From Rhopalosiphum padi (taxonomy: Eukaryota; Arthropoda; Insecta; Hemiptera; Aphididae): DNA of 64,000 bases. A program made the position numbers and the translations under genes. The stretch lies in assembly GCF_020882245.1 (NCBI RefSeq), contig NC_083599.1, forward strand, positions 13,818,931 through 13,882,930. The letters run 5' to 3'. Under the pieces are notes generated by a model, which was given only the letters and a program-made list of their open reading frames with translations, had not been told where the DNA came from and searched no databases. Of the stretch, positions 12,111-24,684 are shown in pieces (position 1 is the stretch's first letter; each line of letters opens with the position of its first letter).

Positions 12111-13160
12111 AACTTCAATAGTTATATAATAGTATAAATATATATTAATGTATCATGAATTGATTTAATTTATTGAAAGTGATTTTTGATTTTAAAATTA
12201 TCAAATACCTATACTTAAAGACTATGATGTTTTTAAATTATTGAGATTTGTTGTACTATTTAAGAAATGTCCAGTGAAGACACGTTATTTTTTTTTTAAT
12301 GAGAATCCCTTTTCTACTGTTAAATTATTTAGCAAATAATTTTTCTCAACATTTTGAATCAAAATTTCAGTAGTTTTGAATTATTAATCTTTGTATAGGT
12401 ACTAAGAACAAAAGGTCGATGATATTGGCAATCGCTAAAAAAACGACAAGTAAAAAATGACACGGAAAAAAACCACTAGGGTAAGAAACAGATATTAAAC
12501 TAATAATATAATTGATGCGATAATTTTGACAAAAATAAGTTCAAGTTCAATCAATTTGCATTACCGTATTGTTATTCGTACACAGTATGACTATTATTTA
12601 ATCTAAATATGTAACACATCAAGGCGAGTTCCCCGCTTTATGTATAAGTTTTATTTATATTTGGTTGAAATGAAATTGCCACGCCACCTGAATGGAAGCC
12701 CTTAACAATATTTACCTCGAAAAAAGAAAATACTGTTGTTTTGCGCTGTAAGCTTTAATCAATGATTGTCGTACTTTGTTTACAAAAACAAAAATAAGTT
12801 ACGTCACCAAAAAAAAATACTTATTACCAATTATACAATATTTTGGTCATTAAGTAGATGTTTAATTTTTCTGCCCCTAAATGCAGCACTAAAGCTAACC
12901 TAAATTTGGTAAAGTATTGTGTATCCGGCATCCGCGACAATAATAATATTCACAAGTCTAATCTGTGGGGCGGCTTCTTCTATATCAAGCATCTCTGACA
13001 AAACTTCCTCTATTACCATTTAAGATTTTAAGCTTATGATTACTATCAAAATATCAAAATATGACATATGTATAGAATGTTTAATTTCAAATAAAGTTAA
13101 AAATAACTATATTGAAAAATATGATTTATACAATAAAATATAAAATATGGTCTCGTGCAA
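12111..13160. other. AT-rich DNA with a more balanced block
   Basis: 12590-13030 is less AT-rich than its flanks and holds the 39-codon frame described at 12900. The rest is plain AT-rich sequence. Confidence 0.4.
12900..13019 (-). CDS. Possible small coding segment, 39 aa, unknown
   Basis: A short frame starts at ATG directly after an in-frame TAA and ends in TAG. The translation begins MVIEEVLSEMLDIEEAAPQ and is acidic and helix-friendly, unlike the Lys/Asn/Ile/Tyr-rich translations typical of this AT-rich DNA. The local base composition is also more balanced than its flanks. It could be a degraded transposon frame, an exon of an unseen gene, or chance. No family recognised. Confidence 0.22.
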   Translation of the reverse strand: MVIEEVLSEMLDIEEAAPQIRLVNIIIVADAGYTILYQI

Positions 13161-13620
13161 GAATAAGTCGTCGCGGCAGATTAAGACCTGCACAGTGTGG
13201 GGTGAGCACGAGGAATCGTCACCGCTGCGTTGCTTTCTTTTCATCAAATTCAAGTGTCCGTTTAATTGAATTGCCGTCAGCCTATAAATTTCCTCGTCGT
13301 CGACGACGTAAGCACAATAAAAGCGCGTAAAACCCACCACCGCTGGACGACAATAATAATATTGTACAAACAATTACTATAATATAACAACTACAAGTGT
13401 TTGGTGGTCGTGTTTTTACCGCGCGTCGTGTGTATTACAATTGTGTTTGCGGCGGTGATGACGACGATGACGACGACTCGTAAATAACAATGGTATAATA
13501 ATAACAAAACTGCGATGAGCGGCACAGTCCGTCTTTATCGACTGCCGGTACATCACAAAACCACTGTTGTAGTGTAATGTTGTGACTCGAACGATCGTCT
13601 GGTGTCTAAAAGTCTATAGT
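13160..13620. promoter_or_regulatory. CpG-rich island, possible promoter or first exon
   Basis: Dense CpG and GAC/GTC repeats (GGTGATGACGACGATGACGA at about 13454). A TATA-like CCTATAAATTTCC lies near 13280, and a donor-like ACGAC/GTAAGC near 13305 on the plus strand. The short frames on both strands are not convincing. Inference only. Confidence 0.3.
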
Positions 13621-14877
13621 ATCCAAACGATTATATATATATAATATATATAGCTACCTATTTATTATATTGTTGATTTACAGAATTTAATATAACAACT
13701 CAAAAAACATAATGATGTACCTAATAGTATATTTTATATTATAAGCGATGTATAGAATATTTATAATTCGACATCGAGCTTTAGAAATATTTCTATTTAA
13801 ACAGAATATTCAATCAGATTTGCACAATAGCTTAAAAAGAGTGTCTAATAACAGAAATCAACACCTTGGCGGATTGGCTTATGAATTATTAATACAAATT
13901 CGAAATTTTCAAAAAACGTGAAAGCAAGCTTTAATTCATTTTTTTACTCGGTTTAAGTAAGCCTGTACACAATAATAATTGTCTAACAATATTAATTGGA
14001 AAAAAGTAATTAACGAGGACAAACTATATATTAATCACACTATACATGCTTTTTCTTCCAGTGAGAGCAGCAAATAATAGTTCCATGGAATTCTACTCTC
14101 TCTTTTATTTCTTATTTCTCTCTTATTTGTCCATACACAGTTCCTTAAACCATACGATCATGTTTATAAAATAAAATCGTCAACGCACGAAACTTTTTTT
14201 ATGATGTAATACCTATGTATTTGTAGCTATAGTAGATTAATGTATTAAAGGCTTATAAAATCCAAATAAACCCTTAAATACTAAGTAGTATACTTCGTCT
14301 AAATAGCTATATCGCCAAAAGTTGCCACCGCGAGCAATGCTTTAAATTATTTACTTAGTTATCAGGCTGTGTATATAACTACCTTATCGGAAATCAAGTA
14401 CAATTATTGGGAAATAGCTAAACATTTTCACAATGTACACCTAAACACAAAAAAATTGTTTTCTCTTCTCTCAAAAATCTATTCTCATAATTTCACAATA
14501 ATTAACAGATAACAATTGCAAAAAATATAATACTTAGATACATAAATACAACACCCTCAATTATGAAATTACCAATATAACAGCTAGTAAAAAAAAACTA
14601 ATTGTTGTCAAACTTTTAGGGCTAAATTTCCAAAAGTACATACCGCTTTCAATCCCCAATTAACATGATAATCATTTAACATTAAATACGATTAGGTACT
14701 TACGAGAAACACGTTGTAATCAGACTTTTTCGTAATCATGTCTGCAGCATAATCAATTTCATATTACACATTGATGTTTAACGATACAGAGCTCAAACCA
14801 AAATGATAAACGTGAAGAGCGAAACCGCTGGTGCATTGTGGACTACCTAGCATTATGCGACGGACGAACGCGCGGAA

Positions 14878-14964
14878 ATGGCAGCGATGAATGTTTGGAA
14901 CAACACAATGCACTCGATGTCACCCTTGGCGATCCTCCTGTGTATTATATACACACGACATAGG

Positions 14965-15008
<44 letters not shown>

Positions 15009-15024
15009 TACTATATATATATAA
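14878..15024 (+). CDS. Possible first coding exon ahead of a TA microsatellite
   Basis: The ATG sits in GGAAATGG after a CpG-rich leader (GCGACGGACGAACGCGCGG). The first 31 codons read MAAMNVWNNTMHSMSPL followed by a short hydrophobic run, then the frame enters a (TA)n repeat as alternating Ile-Tyr and stops. If real, only the first part is likely to be translated, with a donor near the start of the repeat (AG/GTGTCT). No homology recognised. Confidence 0.18.
14970..15003. repeat. (TA)n microsatellite
   Basis: About 17 uninterrupted TA dinucleotides, followed by further TA-rich sequence to 15024. Confidence 0.95.
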
Positions 15025-16050
15025 CATTATAACGTATAAGTGATCTATCCCATGTATCCAATCCAATTTTTGAAGAACGAAAACTATGGAAATAGTTTTG
15101 TTAAAAATTATTTAAAAAGTGTTAGGTACATAATATTTTAGGAGCTAATACAATATTTTACCTATTTTTCATGTTTAAAAATACCAGTATATTGTATTAT
15201 TGTCTATAAAAAATATAATTCTATTTTTCATTTCCCGAGTGGGAATTTATTTAATAATATAAAAAATTATTTAACAAAATAAAGTAGGTAATACTAGTAG
15301 TAATAAACGTTCAACAACTTATTTAAAACACTGATTCTCGATGGTTTAAAATTAAATTCTTTTAGTTTAATCTTGGTCACTCTAGTCCACTCAAATTAAT
15401 ATATAATTATACACTAAATATATAATTATACACTAGGTAATACACTATTTAACTGTTCGACTTCGATCATTTATCAAAAAAAAAAGCAAACATATTTTGT
15501 ACTTTTTTTTACCAGTTTAAAATGGAATAATAAGAGAATATTTTAAAAGAAATCCGCTAGACTTATATCACTTGAAATCGGTTATGATGGATATCATATT
15601 CTATGTCAACGTATAATAATTTGTTTGAAGAAGAAATATGTCAATAACGACAAGGACGACAAATGCACAGAATATGTAACGCATTGTACAAAAATATAAT
15701 ATGCGAATTGCAATATTCCGTCGTTTACTGTGACACTCGTGTCATTGACAATTGCCACGTAGCAATTATAGTTTAAGAGCATTGTACGGTTGAAGCAAAT
15801 ATTTGCCCTGCACAGCGTAAGGGCGATGGGAGAGGATCAAAATGTGAGAGAGGGCGCAGATAGGATATTATATAATTGAGTTACATGCGTGGTGCAAACA
15901 GCGTTACTAAGAACACTTTTAACACATACTGTCTATTATTTTGGAATATTATCGGAAATAATAATAATTTATTAACATCATCACTGTCATGTGAATATGT
16001 GATTGACTAGTACTGTGCAACAACATAATATATGGTACCTTGTTAATAAT

Positions 16051-16080
16051 TATAATATACACTGTATAGTGTATATTATA
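16051..16080. repeat. Perfect inverted repeat with 13-base arms beside a mobile element
   Basis: TATAATATACACT (16051-16063) and AGTGTATATTATA (16068-16080) are perfect inverted arms separated by GTAT. The right arm ends exactly at the left boundary of the TA-flanked element at 16081. Confidence 0.75.
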
Positions 16081-17128
16081 CAGAGTGATTCAACGGTTGA
16101 TTTCCTCGGGCAGTCGGGCTGTCCTATAGTAAATGCCTAGATTAGGTAATACTCAGTAGCAAAAGACAATTATATATCAATTCCTCAAAAGCGTAAGCAA
16201 CATACTCTAAATATTTTAATGAATTACTCTAATTTTCATTTTCCACATACCACATACATATTATAAATGTTTAGTATTTTTTATTTTAGATTCTGAACAG
16301 AGCATGTATATTTAATTATATTATAATGAATTTATTAATTTTACAATGTTAATATGTGCGTTTTTGTGTGTGTGTATACTGTATATGCAAGTACGCAATA
16401 ATTAAAAGTCTATTAAATGCTTCGAATTTCAACTTATAATCGTATTGTTTGTACTTTAGGAAGATCAAAATTAATAATTCCAAAATTTAAAAAAACAAAC
16501 AAAAATTTGGGAAAACTGGAATTTTTACACAAAACTATTTTTTTATGTAACCAAATCTTGGCATTTATTAAATTAATTGTCACAATTATTTTATATGTGT
16601 GTTTAAACTTAAAATCGAGCTTAACAAAAATCTTCAAAATCATTAAAATTTATAAGCTACATGTATTTTGTAGTAAAACATGTATAAAATCTTCAAATTT
16701 TATAGCTAAGGTATAAAAGTTTAATATAATGTTCTTAATAGTAGTTCATATAGTGAAACAAAAAATCTAAAAAGCGTATAGGTTACTAACAAATTTATGA
16801 GGATTTATCCATTGCGATATCTCCTGAAAAATGGAAATATCATAATTCTGGTTTTTTTAATAAGATCCACGGGAAAAAGGACTTCAAATATTTCATGTTT
16901 TAATTTATTTTAATGTTTTTGAAAAAAAGTTAAAATATATTTTTTTATTTAATTTTTTTCAAAAAAATTGAAAATAGCCATTTTGTAGAGTTTATTTTTC
17001 TGAAAATATTGACGTTTCAACATTTTAATTTCATTAATCTCCTGATTTTTAATATTTTTTCTAGTTTCGAAACAAACTGCGAATTATTTAATACGATAGT
17101 GGTATCATTGTATCAAACATACACCCTG
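16081..17128. mobile_element. TA-flanked repeat element, about 1.05 kb
   Basis: The left end CAGAGTG and right end CACCCTG are short imperfect inverted repeats, each bordered by TA (16079-16080 and 17129-17130), as in Tc1/mariner-derived elements. The left end begins like the better-defined element at 29761. A stretch near 16286-16775 (TTTTAGATTCTGAACAGAG, later AAAAAATCTAAAAA) resembles the dispersed repeat described at 11255, so the interval may be composite. The 99-codon frame inside (16417-16716) looks like chance. Confidence 0.4.
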
Positions 17129-17146
17129 TATATAAATAATGCAATA

Positions 17147-17350
17147 TCACAATAGAAGAAACTGCCAAAATTCTATATAAACGTTTCCGCTTCTACTTGA
17201 AAAACCTTTCCAATCCATTAATTTCTGCTCTAGGTTCTGACACCATTCCTGGCAATACTCCTCGTCGTGGGAAAATTGTAAATTGAAATTTTTTAAATCA
17301 CTAAAATAATTATTATTATAATTATTTTTTTCTTCAAGTAAAATTATCAA
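17147..17350 (-). CDS. Possible exon or coding remnant, unknown
   Basis: A 67-codon frame whose middle (FSHDEEYCQEWCQNLEQK and following) is rich in Asp, Glu, Gln, Trp and Cys, unlike neighbouring chance frames. An acceptor-like TTATTTTAG lies just before the coding-like part at about 17306-17314 on the minus strand. It lies immediately outside the right end of the TA-flanked repeat at 16081-17128. Function unknown; chance is possible. Confidence 0.2.
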   Translation of the reverse strand: MIILLEEKNNYNNNYFSDLKNFNLQFSHDEEYCQEWCQNLEQKLMDWKGFSSRSGNVYIEFWQFLLL

Positions 17351-19070
17351 GTAAGATTGTAAGAATTTATCATTAATGTTATCAGTAGTTTATTAAGGTA
17401 CCTATAAAAAATTTGATATAAGTAAGTAATATAAAATAAATATATTGTTCGATAAAAAACCATAATTTTTTGTATAATAGTATAATATTTATAATAAGAT
17501 CATAAATATGTTGAAATATAGACTAATGTGTAGAGTGTAGAGCAAAAAGTTTAAGGACAACATAGAAAAATAATAGAACTATACCAAAAAAGATAGCTTA
17601 CTACTTGGTCTATAAATAAACCCAATAATAGCAGGAAATAGAGAAAGAAGTTCTAAACAAAGATAGCAACATTTCCAGAAAAATATAGCTTATTAGGTAG
17701 TTGTCAGTTGATGCTATGATAAAAATATATAGTTGAAAGTATGAACTCTGTAAAGTCTCTAGGTGTCACAATATATCAGTTTTTAAAATAGAATTTCAAT
17801 GTGTGTAGGTAAAACCAATTAAAAAATTAAGTACTAAGTATGTTTTGAAGGTTTAAATAGTATTTCATGTCAAAACACTATGATTATGGTTTCCTATGCT
17901 ATTGCTTAATCAATACATAATTTTGTAATTTGTGTCATATTAGATTGCTTAGAACTGCAATACCTATATTATTTACTTATGAAACTCTTTCGTTCAAATA
18001 CCAACATGCAGTACATAGTATGGTACTATGGTATACTAAATTACTAAATTTAAAATAGTGCTAGATATGCTATGAAATAAATTAATGAAATTATATTTGT
18101 ATAGCTGTAAGTTTAGGTACACTATATGTACCTAAACTTCCATTTAACCATGATTATAGTACTTGCCAAAAAGCTAATATTTTTAAGAGTAAAAAAATAT
18201 AATTAGAAAAAAAGATTCAATTAATATTAGTGTACATTATATTTACTTTATTTATTATTTGTAATTTGCATAAACAATTTAAAAACCTATAGCCTGAACA
18301 AAAATCATATTATTTATTAATTAATATAAGATAAAACCGTTTGTATTAATAATGATACCAACCACAGTATCAATCTATTAGGTATACATTATTCATATTG
18401 ATATATCTTATTATTTATTTTTTATTTTTTACTATTTGTACAAAAGTACTTATTTTTTATACATATAATATGTACTTAAAGACTGAATATGTTTACATAT
18501 GACTATATGAGTAAGTATGTAAAAATACTTTTGTAAGGTCTGTTGACTGTAGTTGTCAATCATTAAGAATTTTGTAAAAATGTGAAAAAGATAATAATAT
18601 TATTATTGGCTATCCATTTTTAGTTTCTAACAATATTGATACTAAGCAACCTATAACAGAGTACGGGGAACGGCACAGTTCATAAAAAATTAATAAAATC
18701 ATAAGCCATCATTCTGACAAAGATACAATATATAAGTACGAAACTTTTATTCGTATTTATTATGGAGAAAATTCAATACGTCGTAATATATAGCACATTA
18801 AATACCTACACCCTACGTATATTCCAACAGACTATGATGTCGAAGTTCCAAATGTTTTTATTAATTATAAACCGGACCTGTTCGTCACCAAACAAATATC
18901 GTTATCCGTGTCATTTTACTAAACTAAAATTTTTTATCTTAAACTACAACTTACCTCTCGATGTTCATCGATGCGTACGCCTATATTGGTGCGCATCTGC
19001 TGAAATTCTTCTCGTATAGACAATCGTAGAAACTAGAAAGACTGATATAAAAAAAAATATAGCACGATAA
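17351..19070. other. AT-rich intergenic DNA
   Basis: Contains the 13-base-arm hairpin at 18109-18139. An 85-codon frame at 18762-19019 looks like chance. Nothing else seen. Confidence 0.5.
18109..18139. repeat. Perfect hairpin with 13-base arms
   Basis: AAGTTTAGGTACA and TGTACCTAAACTT are perfect inverted arms around CTATA. The GGTACCTA-like word is frequent across the window. No associated gene. Confidence 0.75.
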
Positions 19071-19074
19071 CAAT

Positions 19075-19740
19075 ATTATGATCGGCGGGTTACGATTCCG
19101 ACATCACACGCGTCACGCCTGTTGTAGTAGTTGTGGTCGAGAAACGATAGCCGGTCGGTAAGTTTGAGTAGGTACACAAGACGGACTTGCGACGGACGTA
19201 CCGCAGTGATATCAGTAAAAGTACGAACCACTCACAGCACGTAACGAGGTTAACGGCGTAACATTTACTAAATAGTAAATTACTAATAAGTAATAAGTAA
19301 GTTTATGAGTAATAATAAGAAATATTATGTAGCAGACCCGCGTTACGCGTTGCGACTGACGTTTTATCAAGAAAAACCCAGTGCATGTTGTTGTTGTTGT
19401 TGTCGAATTCGTGTTGGTAAATATAAAATACAAATATACAATCATTAGTGTTTTCCATGTAAACGAATATGATAATAATAATATTATGTTGTTACTGGTT
19501 ATCAATAGTTGTAAGACTAACTTTACTGTACACCTATTCCGAAGATATTAATAATCTGCAATACTGCGGCGTTCGCGCAATTTTACTACAAAAATAGTTT
19601 TTAATACTCTCTTGCGTCTGAACACCCGATGACGACGGTCTTTTCATATCAAATCGTCAAATATCGTTCTGCTCGCGCAATGCGCTTGCCGATGGTCGGC
19701 AATCGAACGCTCACGCCTACCACTAAGCTCTAACATCTAT
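19075..19740. promoter_or_regulatory. CpG-enriched island
   Basis: Words such as GGCGGGTTACGATTCCGACA, CACACGCGTCACGCC and GCGGCGTTCGCGCAATTTTA are spaced through about 650 bases, with a short (GTT)n run at about 19388. No credible coding frame. Possible regulatory DNA or untranslated exon, by composition only. Confidence 0.25.
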
Positions 19741-20310
19741 TAAACGAGTTTAATGTACCCAAACTTTGGGGGGAAGAGGGAACTATCACTATATTACTGA
19801 CGCACAAGAACCAAAAACGCAAGTAATGAAATATCTTTAATTTACGTCAGAAATAGGGCAGAACATTAAAACAGTTAATATAATATAATAAAGAGATAGG
19901 ACAACTTTTATAAAGCAAACTGCCTGTCCAACCGATTGCCTATTTATAGAAGTGACACAGTATACTTTTTATACATGTCGTTAATTTTCAATAGTAACAA
20001 CTAACAAGTGTATGAGTATGACTGGATACTTTTTTTGGTATATTAAAATTTAAAAGTACTAAATAAGTCTATTTGTCCGTTTTTAAACACCGAAATAAAA
20101 CTAAAATATTGGACGGTGACCCCCTAAATTCCGCTGGCCGCTGCCGCATGCCCAGATAATATTATTATTAAATTACATATTGCAAAATATTTTATATTAT
20201 TTTATACAATTTACTTTTGAATAATTCTGTTACAATCATTTCTTACGCCATGGGAAATATCTCACTAACTTGTACTTAAATTATTATTCAATCTTAAATA
20301 ATAAAAAAAA

Positions 20311-20382
20311 ATTGGGGTGGCTAAAACAAATTTTGAGGGGGCTAAGTCTACCTAAGTCCCCCCTCCCTTAGTTTCGCCAATG
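20311..20382. mobile_element. hAT right-end fragment
   Basis: Read on the minus strand the segment starts CATTGGCGAAACTAAGGGAG and continues into C- and G-rich blocks. This resembles the CAGTGGCG...CTAGGGGGG termini of many insect hAT elements. The left end was not found; TTTATACC follows the terminus but has no clear upstream partner. Confidence 0.35.
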
Positions 20383-20449
20383 TTTATACCAATAAATTAC
20401 CACCTATATGTTATACACACGACTGTAAGTGGAAAAGACGATTAGAAAA

Positions 20450-21250
20450 TCTGAAAGGCCGATTGGTCTCGTATAATAAACGACTGCATGCGGTGTGTAC
20501 TCATATATAGGTGCAGTCGTACAGAGATCTCATTTTGCATTTAGACGACAACAATAAAACTATCAATATAAAAACATTAAACGTCTACAAAGTAATTTAC
20601 TCGGCGCGTGGTGCATACATATTTCGCGAGTATTTCGACACGTACCGATCGTATAATCCACATCATACGGACAGATTGGTCCACGCGGACGCGCTCCATT
20701 TCCATTTCAGCGGGCCAATATTGACATTGTATTATTATATATAATACGGCCGTCCGCCGTATAATAAAAATGTGTATTTATCGCTCTCGCGTCTATTAGA
20801 TTTGCTCTTAATAAAACGACGACGAGAGCACTGAGAGCAGTGCAAAGGCAAACACACTCGTAAAAATAGCTCGGGCGCGTGTTTGTATATACTGCGCGCG
20901 TCGCGGGCGGATAACGCGGACCCGCCGGATTGTGCGCGACAACCGAGCACAGACGGAATTTATAATAATTATTATTGTCCGCATTCCGCTCTGTCGTCGT
21001 CTACTCTGCCACGTCAAATTATCAATATTATTGTTGTTATTATTATTTATTATATATCGTTTTTGTTGTTGTTGCTGTTACTTTTTGTTCGCGTTGTTGT
21101 CATTATAAAAAGGATGTGGGCATTTGGTGCACTATATAATATGGTAGGTGTATTTGTTTTCATTCTGCGACCCACGCACGGGCGACATAGACAAAACGCG
21201 TTCACGAAAAAAAGGTTTTCGTGTTATTTCCGAGTAAAATCACATTTGTC
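20450..21250. promoter_or_regulatory. CpG-rich island, possible promoter or first exon
   Basis: CpG-dense words (CTGCGCGCGTCGCGGGCGG, GCGGACCCGCCGGATTG) with overlapping frames on both strands, the largest 127 codons at 20883-21266. Those frames are rich in poly-Ile/Leu/Tyr from simple sequence and are not convincing proteins. A 77-codon frame at 20511-20744 is more balanced but unrecognised. Confidence 0.3.
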
Positions 21251-23074
21251 TATAGTATTTATATAAATGATAATAATTTTTAGGGTTTGACAAATCGTCG
21301 TCAAAACAAAAATGTTATACTCGTTAGTCGTTTAAATTTAATATTTGGATAATTTTTTTTACGAATATATGATCATAGTATAATATAATAAATTAAGTAT
21401 AAACACTTTTTATTTAATTTCTACGCGAGTTAAGCGAATGAGAGAAAAAGAAATAAACCAAATAGTGATATCCTATTTACATCGTACTAGATTAAGTCCT
21501 GTAACGAAATGTTTGAATAAGTAATAATAGTAAATACTACAAATAACAGTACGCAAGAAGGAAATAAAATACAAGTTTAGTCTAAAATTCGAGGAAAACG
21601 GACCCTTTGATGAGATTGAGGAGGTGGTCGATAAAAATAAGTGTTGGGTGAGAAATTCGTCTCTGTTATTATTATATTTGCCCCTACGTGAAAACTGAAA
21701 AGTAAACGCACATTAAATGAGAACGAGTCTTTATCGCATCTGAGCAATTCTATTTCATTGGCAATAATATTTCTTATATGGATTTTTTTTTATTTACATA
21801 TAAGTCAATGTTGACGTACAACAAATAATAGTAAAATAATATAATATTAAAATCCCCTTAATTCGCGGCGATAAAATCTGTAGAAAATTACAAAATTATG
21901 CAAATACATCATACATTTTTTTTCATCACATACATTTTAATTCTAAAAACATGAATTATGGAGTCTTTACTAGGTTTGTTAGGAAATTATTATTTTTTTT
22001 TAAATATATGATTTTCAATGAAGGCAAAATTAAAAAAGTGAAATACTACAATCTGATCACAGAATTACAACTACGTATTATTATGTATATATTTTACTCA
22101 TTTTAGATTTACGAGCATCCATAAAGCATTCAGTAAAATATTATTGATACACCAGCACACTGGGTCCACTGTTATTATTCTTAATTATAATGTACATTTA
22201 TTTTATTTTTGATAAAAATGATGAAATTATATATTTGAAAATTGAGAGTGGTACTACCATAGAGTTCTCTATGGGTATTACAAAAAATATTATATTTTGC
22301 TGTTTACTAGATTGTAGTGCGCTACCTAGCGGAATAATTTTAAAGCTTCAACTTGTTAAATGTCAGTAGATGCCGTTACTCATTGATACATAAGTACCTT
22401 CTTCAAAATGGTTTAACATTTTTTTTCTAATTTACATTTATAAAATAATATTACGAAATAATTTAATTAATTAATTTCCTCATGATTTATGTTAAAAAAT
22501 ATATATAATATGTATATCATACATATTACATACTATATTGTATTATTTTTGTTATAATAATAAATTAATAAAATATATCATATTATAGAATCATTCATAG
22601 TAAAAAAAAATGCATTATGATTTCATAATTTTAGAATATATTTGAATCAGGCAATTAGATCTTGTATCTGATTAGATATCTAATCAAATATAATTTATAA
22701 GCATATTAATAATATATTAAATAAATAAATATTTATACATAATACTTACTTCTTTTAAATGGTAGTATATATTTATGAATATAAAGACATTTTACGTGAA
22801 TTAGTAAAATAAAATATTATAAGTTTGCTTTTTTTATGTAGAAGTGTAGAACTGTTATCCGTTTAAATAAAATTATTTAGAAAACTAGTAAAGAAAGTTT
22901 GTTGATCTATAATCTTATAGTTCAATAATTTATAAATAATGAATTAAATAAACTAAATATTTAAATAATTGCATTGTTTCAATTTGTTTATAAAATAATT
23001 TATGTAGATTGAGGGGATTATACACTTATGTCACCCCTTTGGATTTTGACAGATGGGCGTCCTTCTTACGACAC
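21251..23074. other. AT-rich intergenic DNA
   Basis: No gene-like frame. GTAGTGCGCTACCTAGCGG near 22315 is a GC-containing word in AT-rich DNA of unknown origin. Confidence 0.5.
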
Positions 23075-23620
23075 TTAAAGTTTTAGATTCTAAAGGAGCG
23101 ATGAATGTATTGCTTTTAATACAATGTGCACACATGTGTTTTATTTTTTCCTGTCATAATAACCTCTTGGGACAATAAAAATGTTTTAATTTTAAAAAAT
23201 GAGGCAGTTTTTAATAGAAAATAAATCTATATATATAGTTGGTGCTTTGGGTCAAAATTCTTGAAAGTTTAATACAAGATTCACATAAATTGTTCTTATG
23301 TCTATGTAAAAATATTAAAAATACATAAGCAGAATTTTTTATTTTTTATTCGCATCATAATATAAAGTTAGAATCTTGGCGAAATTCAACAAAATCAAAA
23401 AAAATTGCAAACTATTTTGTAGTTAGAAATTGATAAAAACTTTTCTTTTTGTATCTAAGTTTTGAAAATTAGGAAGTATACTTAGCTTATTAAAATTAGA
23501 AATTCAATTATTGTTTATGGACATTTTAAGTTTAAATTTTGACGAAATTACTTAATTAAACAATAAATAACAATTTTAATTATCTAATTACCTTATTATA
23601 ATTCAAAATATTTATCAAAA
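23075..23620 (+). repeat. Dispersed repeat family, copy 2
   Basis: It begins TTTTAGATTCTAAAGGAGCG and then shares CCTGTCATAATAACCTCTTG, AATAGAAAATAAATC, GTGCTTTGGGTC, TTCTTGAAAGTTTAATACAA and AAGTTTTGAAAATTAGGAAG, in the same order as copy 1 at 11255. Divergence is high, with many substitutions and indels, so this is an old copy. Confidence 0.55.
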
Positions 23621-24396
23621 AAAAAAAAAACATATCATGAAATATATTTAGTGATTATATAGGTCGACAAACCGTCTCCGCTTGTAAATAATAATAATAT
23701 ATCGTTTAATTCAAATTTAACATATCCATAATATTGACCTACTCGACATCTAATATACAGCGAAGTGGTACACATTTGTCTAGGTACCTTTTTATAAATT
23801 CAATTTATCAATTTATCTAATTGTTAACCAAATTACTTCATAAAAAGTTACTTACAACGCCCACATCTTTTACAAGAATGTAATTATTATAGTTTTATTT
23901 AACAAATTATATTCTTACAATAGTATTTTGTTTAATCGTATTTAATAAATAAAGAGTAAGAATATGCACATTTTCATCTTATTAATTAAACTGTTTATTA
24001 GTATACTAGTATAACCTAATAACCTAAATTAATTGTATTATGATGTTTCGTATTCGTATAATATTATATATCTACATTCTACATTACTATAAGTTAAGCA
24101 TATCCATTTATAATTTTTCAAATAAACTAACTGCAAAAATATATCTTTATTTTATATTTTTGTATTCACTATTTATCTACTAATCAAATGTATATAGAAA
24201 ATCGAAATTTTATATGCTGTTTAGCTGTATAACATAATATTTGGATACATATAAACATATTACCTATATACTTCCTGTTATCTTAATTCTTAAAGCATAA
24301 GAGTATATTATACATTTAAGGCATCGTTTGTATAACAATATAACATTTTAGGTACTCCGTCACCCATCATGTTCCTAATTCGTGTGATTTCTTTTT
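23621..24396. other. AT-rich intergenic DNA
   Basis: Nothing seen except the short coding-like minus-strand extension at about 24310-24410 discussed with the 24397 frame. Confidence 0.5.
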
Positions 24397-24684
24397 CTAC
24401 ATCGGACATATAGAAGTATTAGGTAAATGGAAGATTAGAGTAGGATCAGCGTGGTCAGGTGTTATATTCCAATTTCCATTGTAATACAGCAACAGGATAA
24501 TCCGATTGTAATCGAAATCTAATACTCTCGCATCTGTTTCGGTGAGATAAGTACATGTAGTAGTGCAGACATTGAATGAATACCGTTGTAACGAGGTCTT
24601 AATTATTTTTCCATCGAGAACAAATAGTAGTAACCCGTCTATTGTCCTGTACTCCTGCTCGTAAGAAACAAGTTCATCCCACAT
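24397..24684 (-). CDS. Coding-like fragment, 95 codons, possible exon or pseudogene
   Basis: The frame has balanced composition and contains DGLLLFVLDGKIIKTSL followed later by TDARVLDFDYNR. That layout weakly recalls the first blade of LDL-receptor class B (YWTD) propellers, but the YWTD motif itself is absent. Just past the TAG, another frame on the same strand reads MSDVEKEITRIRNMMGDG, also coding-like. The two together could be one exon broken by a frameshift. A pyrimidine-rich acceptor-like site ending CTCAG lies upstream near 24730. The family resemblance is only suggestive. Confidence 0.22.
   Translation of the reverse strand: MWDELVSYEQEYRTIDGLLLFVLDGKIIKTSLQRYSFNVCTTTCTYLTETDARVLDFDYNRIILLLYYNGNWNITPDHADPTLIFHLPNTSICPM

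Larger units (their letters stand above)
13621..16050. other. AT-rich DNA with a small CpG patch at 14820-14940
   Basis: The patch carries the possible first exon at 14878. Another mixed-composition patch at 15780-15870 has a 28-codon stop-free stretch, EHCTVEANICPAQRKG and onward. It is too short to call. Confidence 0.4.

Noticed and set aside
16417..16716. 99-codon frame as a transposon protein
   Set aside because: It lies in the TA-flanked element but is Lys/Ile/Phe-rich with no transposase motif.
21600..21705. C/D-box snoRNA (TTGATGA ... ACTGA)
   Set aside because: Only loose box matches, no terminal stem, and no guide logic visible.
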